A stretch of 12,848 nt of DNA from Bacillota bacterium. Its GTDB lineage: Bacteria; Bacillota_B; Desulfitobacteriia; Desulfitobacteriales; Desulfitobacteriaceae. Position numbers and translations under genes: made by a program. The notes under the pieces were generated by a model that was not told where the DNA came from, did no database searches, and saw only the letters and a list, made by a program, of their open reading frames with translations. The DNA is taken from NCBI GenBank assembly GCA_021779415.1, contig JAJYAS010000029.1, positions 1 through 12,848 on the forward strand, read 5' to 3'. Shown here one piece after another: positions 7,241 through 12,848 of the stretch (the first letter of the stretch is position 1; each line of letters begins with the position of its first letter).

Positions 7241-7268
7241 AAAGCCCCGCACTATTTGCGGGGCTTTT
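7241..7268. terminator. Intrinsic terminator after the PAP2 gene
   Basis: The stem AGCCCCGC/GCGGGGCT (7243-7250 with 7258-7265) is extended by two A-T pairs, with a 7-base loop and a TTTT tail on the plus strand. It starts just after the PAP2 stop. hydE ends at 7312 on the other strand and transcribes towards it, where the tail is a shorter TTT, so it may weakly terminate the hyd operon too. Confidence 0.85.
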
Positions 7269-7311
7269 CTTAGATTTAGAAACTTATAATGCGGATATTT
7301 TATGCCGTACT

Positions 7312-8388
7312 TTATAGGAACTCTGTGTCTGTTCCCCGCGAGATAAACTGCTGACTATCTCCTCTGCCCAGATCCACTTCAAAGCCCACCGACTTAATTC
7401 TACGCTCAATGCAATATCGGCAATCTTCGGGATGATCATCCCCACAAATCTTGTTTTCATAAAGTGCGTATTGTTTTCTTACGGATGTGGGAGTAATAAT
7501 CGGCATCAAAACATTAGCGCCCGCTTTCAAGGCCATCTCCCTGCCTTGAGGATGCAGAGTGCCAAGAGCAGTCGTTGCCGGAATAAGGCTCTCAGGAATA
7601 AGGAGCCGTGCCAGAGCCACCATCACTAACGTATCTTCGATCGTTCCGCCCTTTTCGGCACCCAGCGGGGTCTCGCTGTGAGGAATAAAGGGTCCAATCC
7701 CGATCATATCCGGACGGAATTCCTTCAAATAGCGCAGATCTTCTGCCAGATCAGCGCGTGTCTGTCCGGGAAGCCCCACCATAAATCCAGCTCCCACTTG
7801 GTAACCAATCTCCTTCAAAGCCTTCAAACAAGCCCGGCGATCTTCAAAGAGCATCGTCGGATGTAATTTTTCATACAGTTCTTTCGAAGCCGTTTCGTGA
7901 CGCATCAAAAAGCGATCTGCACCGGAGGCAAAGAGGCTTTGATAGGTTTCCGCTCTCCGCTCGCCGATCGATAACGTGATGGCTACCTCTGGATAACGTC
8001 GTTTGATCTCGCGAACCAAAGAACGGAGAATTTCCTCTGTAAACCAAAGGTCTTCTCCACTTTGCAAGACAAACGTCCGATATCCTAATGCGTACCCTTC
8101 ATCACAGCAAGCTAAGATTTCTCCCGGGGTTAAGCGATAGCGCTCCACCTTAGCATTGGAAGCACGGATTCCGCAATACAAGCAATCTTGCCTGCAAATG
8201 TTCGAGAACTCGATCAGCCCTCTTAAGTATATTTTATTTCCGTAATACGCTTGTTTCGTCTTGAGTGCATAGCCATAGAGGATCTCTCTATCTTCAGGAG
8301 TTATGGTTTCCAGCAGATCTGTGATTTCTTCTTTTGTAAGATCGTTTGTTTGATAGACCTTCTCTAGCAAATTCTGCTTCTTATTCAC
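7312..8388 (-). CDS. hydE: [FeFe]-hydrogenase maturation radical SAM enzyme HydE
   Basis: HydE is a radical S-adenosylmethionine enzyme acting in assembly of the diiron part of the H-cluster, downstream of HydG and before HydF. Seen: the radical SAM cluster CRQDCLYC (Cys65, 69, 72) and a second C-terminal motif Cys315-x7-Cys323-x2-Cys326 (CGDDHPEDCRYC), which some HydE proteins use for an auxiliary Fe-S cluster. The SAM-binding GxGFMVGLPGQT region and GIGPFIPH are also present. It is 358 residues against about 350 for characterised members. The start is GTG 8388, 8 bases after AGAGGG. It is the last gene of the maturation set and is separated from hydF by 383 bases that look like an inserted repeat element. 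BioB/ThiH relatives share the fold, but the context makes HydE clear. Confidence 0.95.
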   Translation of the reverse strand: MNKKQNLLEKVYQTNDLTKEEITDLLETITPEDREILYGYALKTKQAYYGNKIYLRGLIEFSNICRQDCLYCGIRASNAKVERYRLTPGEILACCDEGYALGYRTFVLQSGEDLWFTEEILRSLVREIKRRYPEVAITLSIGERRAETYQSLFASGADRFLMRHETASKELYEKLHPTMLFEDRRACLKALKEIGYQVGAGFMVGLPGQTRADLAEDLRYLKEFRPDMIGIGPFIPHSETPLGAEKGGTIEDTLVMVALARLLIPESLIPATTALGTLHPQGREMALKAGANVLMPIITPTSVRKQYALYENKICGDDHPEDCRYCIERRIKSVGFEVDLGRGDSQQFISRGTDTEFL

Positions 8389-8771
8389 AAATTGTTCCCT
8401 CTCTAACCCATCGGATTTATAAAACCCAATCCACTCAGAAAATTTATACTTACTTGACTTCTCTCAATTATCGCATTCCTGATTTCACTGCAGAAAGTCA
8501 AAAAGCAATATTGCAGAGAGAGCACGTTAAGCGGAATTTGCGTAAGCGAACGCAGACGATAAAGCGTTAAGCACGCCAATGGTTCACATGCAGTCATACA
8601 TAAGGGTTTTGGCACGATAGTCTCCTGTGGAGAGTATCGCCCGAGGCCAACCTGTCAAATTAAACCGAAGGCCGAGTGGATCGTAGCTTTAGCGGCAAGT
8701 GAGTAGCAAATGCAGCGTGTGCGAACGGGCAAAATTGCTTTTGACCCGCATTCAAGGTTTTTGCAGTAGAA
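8389..8771. other. 383-base gap between hydF and hydE
   Basis: Most of this gap is the inverted-repeat-bounded segment described at 8480-8774. The remaining ~90 bases next to hydE hold its SD (AGAGGG) and an AT-rich stretch. A TATAAA at the right end has no -35 at a proper distance, so I do not call a promoter. A 70-residue minus-strand frame (8403-8615) has no SD and a composition unlike its neighbours, and is not called as a gene. Confidence 0.6.
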
Positions 8772-8774
8772 TCA
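8480..8774. mobile_element. Candidate MITE-like element between hydF and hydE
   Basis: A 295-base segment is bounded by imperfect terminal inverted repeats. Left TGATTTCACTGCAGAAA (8480-8496) matches the complement of 8758-8774 at 14 of 17 positions. An inner pair, 8497-8514 and 8729-8745 (GTCAAAA(A)GCAAT(A/T)TTGC), also matches. TTCC directly abuts both ends (8476-8479 and 8775-8778), like a 4-base target duplication. There is no transposase and no convincing ORF. Internal hairpins occur at 8539-8554, 8615-8639 and 8726-8748. The right end forms the stop codon of hydF. Other copies in the genome would prove mobility, and I cannot see those. Confidence 0.5.
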
Positions 8775-10025
8775 TTCCAATATATTTTCTTCCAAGATCA
8801 TTTTGGCCAGCGGAAACGGTTCAAGGGCCCTCGTCAGTAATCCCTGCACATAGGCGATCAAAATACCATAGTTGACGATGGGCACATTTAGAGCTTTAGC
8901 ATTTGCTACTCTACTGAGCATTCCGGCTCTGTTCATCATACAGGCTCCGCAGTGAACGATAAGGGCATATTTCTTGATATCATCCGTAAAGGTAACTCCA
9001 GCCGAGTAGTCAAACTCTATCTGCTTACCCGTTCTCTGCCGGATCCACCTGGGTATCTTCACACTCCCTATATCATCCGATTGTCTGTGATGTGTACACC
9101 CTTCGGCTATTAAAACTTTATCTCCATCTTTAAGTTGATCGATTGCTTTAGCCCCTCTGATAAATTCCGTTAAATCCCCCTTTTGTCTGGCAAATAGGAT
9201 TGAAAAGGAGGTCATTAAAATATCCTTAGGGGTATCTGCCGCCACCTTTAAAAACACCTGGGAATCCGTGATGACGAGTTTTGGTTTTTTAGCCAGATGA
9301 CTTAAGGTTTCTCTCAGTTCGTATTCCTTGGTGACAATCGCCATAGCGTCACTTTCCAAGATGTCACGTATCGTCTGCTGCTGAGGAAGAATTAATCTCC
9401 CCTTGGGAGCCGCCTTATCAATCGGAGTAACGAGTACAACAAAGTCACCTGGGTTGATTAAGTCCCCGACAATTTTAAACGTATCTTCATCCTCCGGGAT
9501 AATTGAGATAATGGCATTCTTCAATTCTTTTATCCCCAGCTTCTTAAGAGCGGAAATCGCAACGACCGGAGTATTTAGTTCTTCTTGAAGACTGCTTACT
9601 ATCCCTTCATGGTCGTTGTTTTTGTTTTCAATAGTATCCATTTTATTTAAAGCCACAAGAATTGGCTTCTTCTTTTCGTTGAATTTATCAATAATCACGC
9701 GGTCCTCTTCGCTCATTCCAGCCTTAATATCGACAATAAGCAGGGCCACATCCGTTTTATCGAGAACCTCCAAGGTCTTCTTTATCCTGAGCTCTCCTAA
9801 TTCTCCAACATCGTCAAGTCCGGCTGTATCGATGATGACGCAAGGTCCTATAGGCAATATCTCCATTGCTTTAAACACCGGATCCGTCGTTGTCCCTTTT
9901 ACCTCGGATACTATGGCCGTTTCCTGTCCTGTTAGGGCATTGATCACACTGGATTTTCCCGCATTCCTCTTACCAAAGAGCGCTAAATGGAGTCTCACCC
10001 CTCTTGGAGCTTCATTCATACTCAT
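8772..10025 (-). CDS. hydF: [FeFe]-hydrogenase maturation GTPase HydF
   Basis: HydF is the scaffold that receives the diiron subcluster and hands it to apo-hydrogenase. The N-terminal GTPase domain shows Walker A GKRNAGKSS (18-26), switch II DTAG (66-69), NKMD (127-130) and SAL. A dimerisation region follows. The C-terminal Fe-S domain carries Cys310-x-His312 and, 45 residues on, HCGAC (His358, Cys359, Cys362), the CxH...HCxxC signature of the family. Length 417 is normal. ATG 10025 lies 6 bases after GGAGGG and 18 bases after the aspA stop, so the two are co-transcribed. Its TGA falls inside the end of the candidate inserted element. The reconstructed pre-insertion frame would have ended three codons later (Cys-Asp-Asn). 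Confidence 0.96.
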   Translation of the reverse strand: MSMNEAPRGVRLHLALFGKRNAGKSSVINALTGQETAIVSEVKGTTTDPVFKAMEILPIGPCVIIDTAGLDDVGELGELRIKKTLEVLDKTDVALLIVDIKAGMSEEDRVIIDKFNEKKKPILVALNKMDTIENKNNDHEGIVSSLQEELNTPVVAISALKKLGIKELKNAIISIIPEDEDTFKIVGDLINPGDFVVLVTPIDKAAPKGRLILPQQQTIRDILESDAMAIVTKEYELRETLSHLAKKPKLVITDSQVFLKVAADTPKDILMTSFSILFARQKGDLTEFIRGAKAIDQLKDGDKVLIAEGCTHHRQSDDIGSVKIPRWIRQRTGKQIEFDYSAGVTFTDDIKKYALIVHCGACMMNRAGMLSRVANAKALNVPIVNYGILIAYVQGLLTRALEPFPLAKMILEENILE

Positions 10026-10043
10026 CCGAATCCCTCCACAAGA

Positions 10044-11450
10044 TCATTTTACTCGTCTCCCAGGTATGCCTGGCTTTGTGACTTCCAATGGATTCAAGAT
10101 CTCATCAATCTTAGAATCCAGAAAATCAGATTCTTCCTTCAGAACGTCTCTTATTGTCTTATCTTCGCTTAAAGCTTTTCTAGCTATATGAGCGGCTTGA
10201 TCATACCCGATATGATGAATTAAAGCAGCAGCTAACGCTGCTGACTTTTCAAGAGTTTCGTTACATTTTTCGATATTAGGTTTGATTCCTTCAATGCACT
10301 TTTCTCTGAATAGAGTGACTCCTTGATTCAGCAGTTCAAGTGACTCCAGCAAACTTTCTGCGATCAAAGGCATAAAGGAGTTAAGTTCAAGCTGCCCCGA
10401 AGAAGCGGCCAGCGTAATCGCATAATCATTGGCCATGACTCTCATGGCCACCTGGCCGACCATCTCGGGTATGACTGGATTCACCTTTCCCGGCATTATT
10501 GTTGAGCCGGCCTGCATCTGAGGAAGCTCTATTTCTCCCAGACCTCCCTTCGGGCCTGAGGATAACAACCTCAAATCATTGGATATTTTCAACAGATTCG
10601 TGCTGCAGGCTTTCAAGAGCCCCGATACCTCGACAAAAACATCACTATTTTGCGTTATATCGATGGGATAGTCCGACCGGGCTAACCCTAAGCCCGTTAA
10701 CTCCTGAATAGTATCCGTGATCATGAAAATATACTCGTGAGAAGCATTGATGCCTGTGCCGATGGCAGTTCCCCCCAGATTAATCTGCCTCAAACGTTCT
10801 TCTCCCTTGTAAACTCTCCAGCGGTCTCTTTCTATGGCCTTGGCATACGCCCCAAATTCCTGTCCCAGCATCATGGGCAAGGCATCCATCAGCTCAGTCC
10901 TGCCCAGTTTAAGGACATCACTAAATTCATTTTCTTTGCCCTGTAGAGCTACCTGAAGTTCCGCCAGGGAATTACTTAATTTTCTGAGCCTATGAATAGC
11001 TGCAATTCTCAGTGCCGTCGGATAAACATCGTTCGTCGATTGCGACAAATTAACATCATTCAGGGGATGTACAACGTCATAGTCGCCTTTTACTCCACCT
11101 AAGATCTCAATAGCTCGATTAGCAACGACCTCATTGACATTCATGTTCGTGGATGTACCTGCTCCCCCTTGAAAAGCACTTAGGATAAATTCCCGATCAA
11201 ATTTCCCTGCGATCACTTCCTCACAGGCCGTGATGATGGCCTGTGCCTTTTCCTCCGTCAATTGCTTTAAGCGTTGATTGACCATGGCTGCAGCCTTTTT
11301 AATCAACGCGATTTCATAGATAAGCTTCAGATTGACATTTTTCGACCCTAGGTTGAAATTTTCTTGGGCTCTTTTTGTGTTAATTCCATAATAGTTATTT
11401 TTCGGAATCTCCCCTTCTCCGATATTGTCCTTTTCTATTCTGCAGTTCAC
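10044..11450 (-). CDS. aspA: Aspartate ammonia-lyase (aspartase)
   Basis: Converts L-aspartate to fumarate and ammonium in the cytoplasm. The protein is of the aspartase/fumarase superfamily. Seen: GGAGTSTNMN (about 95-104), SQSTND (136-141) and the catalytic SS-loop signature GSTIMPGKVNP (315-325), with the aspartase-like spelling of the first two motifs. The frame is open up to a GTG at 11477, but that has no ribosome site. GTG 11450 is preceded by GGAGG at 7 bases and begins the usual N-terminal sequence (RIEKDNIGEGEIP), giving 468 residues, close to E. coli AspA. It sits between hydG and hydF. AspA genes recur in hyd maturation clusters. A supply of ammonium for the bridging dithiomethylamine ligand is a plausible role but is inferred. 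Confidence 0.93.
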   Translation of the reverse strand: MNCRIEKDNIGEGEIPKNNYYGINTKRAQENFNLGSKNVNLKLIYEIALIKKAAAMVNQRLKQLTEEKAQAIITACEEVIAGKFDREFILSAFQGGAGTSTNMNVNEVVANRAIEILGGVKGDYDVVHPLNDVNLSQSTNDVYPTALRIAAIHRLRKLSNSLAELQVALQGKENEFSDVLKLGRTELMDALPMMLGQEFGAYAKAIERDRWRVYKGEERLRQINLGGTAIGTGINASHEYIFMITDTIQELTGLGLARSDYPIDITQNSDVFVEVSGLLKACSTNLLKISNDLRLLSSGPKGGLGEIELPQMQAGSTIMPGKVNPVIPEMVGQVAMRVMANDYAITLAASSGQLELNSFMPLIAESLLESLELLNQGVTLFREKCIEGIKPNIEKCNETLEKSAALAAALIHHIGYDQAAHIARKALSEDKTIRDVLKEESDFLDSKIDEILNPLEVTKPGIPGRRVK

Positions 11451-11504
11451 TTTATATCCTCCAGGAATTTCTCCCACGCATTTAGTCTGGTAATTTCCGC
11501 CAAA

Positions 11505-11539
11505 GTACCAGCCAATTGCTCATGGCAATTGGCTGGTAC
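11505..11539. terminator. Perfect 15-bp hairpin between hydG and aspA
   Basis: Arms 11505-11519 and 11525-11539 (GTACCAGCCAATTGC) are perfectly complementary with a 5-base loop. On the transcribed minus strand the stem is followed only by TTTGG, so it is at best a weak or leaky terminator. It lies in the 100-base gap after the hydG stop and ~40 bases before the aspA ribosome site. It may set hydG mRNA level relative to aspA-hydF-hydE or protect the hydG 3' end. Confidence 0.6.
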
Positions 11540-11550
11540 AAAGAAAGCTG

Positions 11551-12848
11551 CTAGAAACGAAAATCTCGCTTTCCTTCCTTAATCTCGTTCAAATGCTCTA
11601 TGGCAATTGCCCGAACCTTCTCATTGGGTACGTGGGGAATCTCGTTTTCAATGACTGCCTCACCCTTTTTCTTGGTATCCGGCGAAGCATAATCTTCCAG
11701 ATATTCTTTAAGTGTCATCAACGCATTAGGCTGACAGCAGTTGGCAATCTGCCCGGCCTTGACAAGTTTCATAAAACGATCACCTGTACGCCCTTCACGA
11801 TAACAGGCGGTGCAGAAGCTTGGAATAAAGCCTAATTCCAAAAGCCAGTTTATAATCTCATCCAAGGTGCGGGTATCGTTTACTTCGAATTGAGCCGAGT
11901 TATCATCCTCTGCTTCCGGCTCAACATATCCGCCAACACTGGTGCTTGAGCCTCCGCTTATCTGGGATATGCCCAATTCCAGCACACGTTCGCGGGTGGT
12001 CTTCGATTCACGGGTGGAAATAATCATCCCCGTATAAGGGGTGGCAATACGAATAACCGCCACAATTTTCGCAAAAATATCATCCGAAATGGCATCCGAA
12101 AAGCTATCGGGGTCTATATCATCAGCGGGGCGAATGCGTGGAACGCTGATGGTATGTGGCCCCACACCCATTGCTGCCTCTAAATGCTCAGCATGCATAA
12201 GCAACCCGACAAAGTCATAACGGTACATATTTAAGCCGAATAAAACTCCGATTCCCACATCGTCAATACCGCCCTCCATGGCCCGATCCATCGCTTCGGT
12301 ATGATAGGCGTAGTCGTGCTTTGGTCCTGTGGGATGCAGTTCCTCATAGCTTTTTTTGTGATAGGTTTCCTGGAAAAGTATGTAGGTCCCAATTTCCGCT
12401 TCCTTGAGCTTACGATAATTTTCCACGGTTGTTGCAGCAATATTAACATTGACACGACGGATAGCTCCGTTTTTATGCTGAATACTATAAATGGTCTTCA
12501 TACTTTCCAGAACATATTCAATCGGGTTGTTCACGGGGTCCTCTCCTGTTTCTAAAGCCAAGCGCTTGTGTCCCATATCCTGCAAGGCAATAACCTCTCG
12601 CACAATATCTTCCTGCGAAAGCTTCTTACGAGATATGGTTTTATTTTTATGGTGGTAAGGACAGTACACACAACCGTTTATGCAGTAGTTTGAAAGATAT
12701 AGAGGAGCAAACATGACAATACGATTGCCATAAAACTTTTGCTTAATCTCCTTAGCCAGTTTAAACATTTTTTCCGTTTCATCTTCCAGATCACATTCCA
12801 GCAGAACAGCAGCTTCACGATGGGTTAAACCCTTACAGTCTTTTGCAC
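11551..12848 (-). CDS. hydG: [FeFe]-hydrogenase maturation tyrosine lyase HydG, 5' end cut by window
   Basis: HydG is a radical SAM enzyme that cleaves tyrosine to make the CO and CN ligands of the H-cluster and forms an Fe(CO)2(CN)-cysteine synthon. The reading frame runs open past the internal Met at 12768 to the window edge. The extra 26 residues (AKDCKGLTHREAAVLLECDL and on) match family sequence, so the gene is incomplete, with about 40 N-terminal residues lying outside. Seen: the radical SAM cluster CINGCVYC, and the C-terminal auxiliary-cluster motif Cys-x2-Cys-x22-Cys (CTAC...CCQPNA), which distinguishes HydG from the related ThiH. It ends with KRDFRF. It is the first visible gene of the maturation cluster, upstream of aspA, hydF and hydE. 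A hydrogenase or regulator gene may lie outside. Confidence 0.96.
   Translation of the reverse strand, partial: AKDCKGLTHREAAVLLECDLEDETEKMFKLAKEIKQKFYGNRIVMFAPLYLSNYCINGCVYCPYHHKNKTISRKKLSQEDIVREVIALQDMGHKRLALETGEDPVNNPIEYVLESMKTIYSIQHKNGAIRRVNVNIAATTVENYRKLKEAEIGTYILFQETYHKKSYEELHPTGPKHDYAYHTEAMDRAMEGGIDDVGIGVLFGLNMYRYDFVGLLMHAEHLEAAMGVGPHTISVPRIRPADDIDPDSFSDAISDDIFAKIVAVIRIATPYTGMIISTRESKTTRERVLELGISQISGGSSTSVGGYVEPEAEDDNSAQFEVNDTRTLDEIINWLLELGFIPSFCTACYREGRTGDRFMKLVKAGQIANCCQPNALMTLKEYLEDYASPDTKKKGEAVIENEIPHVPNEKVRAIAIEHLNEIKEGKRDFRF

Noticed and set aside
8389..8470. Separate promoter for hydE
   Set aside because: TATAAA occurs upstream of the gene but the nearest TTGAGA is only 13 bases away; spacing unsuitable.
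8403..8615. 70-residue minus-strand reading frame between hydF and hydE
   Set aside because: No ribosome binding site, Leu/Cys-rich composition unlike neighbours, and it crosses out of the left end of the inverted-repeat segment towards the hydE leader; better explained as a chance frame.
9616..10191. 191-residue plus-strand reading frame antisense to hydF and aspA
   Set aside because: Low-complexity Ser/Ile/Phe-rich shadow of two well-supported genes, with no ribosome site.
11451..11477. Upstream GTG start for aspA
   Set aside because: No ribosome site before 11477; the extra nine residues instead encode the GGAGG site used by GTG 11450.

Overview
The window looks like chromosome of an anaerobic, low-to-mid GC Gram-positive bacterium. 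Strong AGGAGG-type ribosome binding sites, a zinc-finger anti-sigma/ECF sigma pair, B12-dependent methylmalonyl-CoA mutase and [FeFe]-hydrogenase maturation genes together suggest a Peptococcaceae-like clostridium (Desulfosporosinus/Desulfitobacterium type). That placement is an inference from gene content, not a measured result.

Left part (about 1-3631, all minus strand): a compact operon read as BtuR/CobO-type cobalamin adenosyltransferase, MeaB GTPase chaperone, methylmalonyl-CoA mutase catalytic subunit, then the separate small B12-binding subunit, ending at a long terminator hairpin. It supplies, loads and uses adenosylcobalamin to interconvert methylmalonyl-CoA and succinyl-CoA. The next ~330 bases carry several Shine-Dalgarno-like sites and a possible promoter for a 42-codon plus-strand gene.

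Middle (3961-7268): the small gene converges on a PAS-like fragment across a strong bidirectional hairpin. Further right, on the minus strand, is a three-gene envelope-stress module: ECF sigma factor, zinc-binding anti-sigma factor, and an exported membrane protein with a bactofilin-like segment. It is divergent from a plus-strand PAP2 (BcrC-like) lipid phosphatase. Between them lies a symmetric pair of ECF-type promoters, back to back. This implies that the sigma factor drives both its own operon and the phosphatase, as B. subtilis ECF sigma factors do for bcrC.

Right part (7312-12848, minus strand): the three [FeFe]-hydrogenase maturases with an aspartate ammonia-lyase among them, in the order hydG (cut by the window edge), aspA, hydF, hydE. 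hydF and hydE are separated by a ~295-base segment with imperfect terminal inverted repeats and a TTCC flanking duplication. It resembles a small non-autonomous mobile element that landed at the end of hydF. No hydrogenase structural gene is in the window.

Several starts were set by ribosome-binding-site position rather than by the longest frame: the mutase small and large subunits, and aspA. No rRNA, tRNA, CRISPR array or B12 riboswitch was found.
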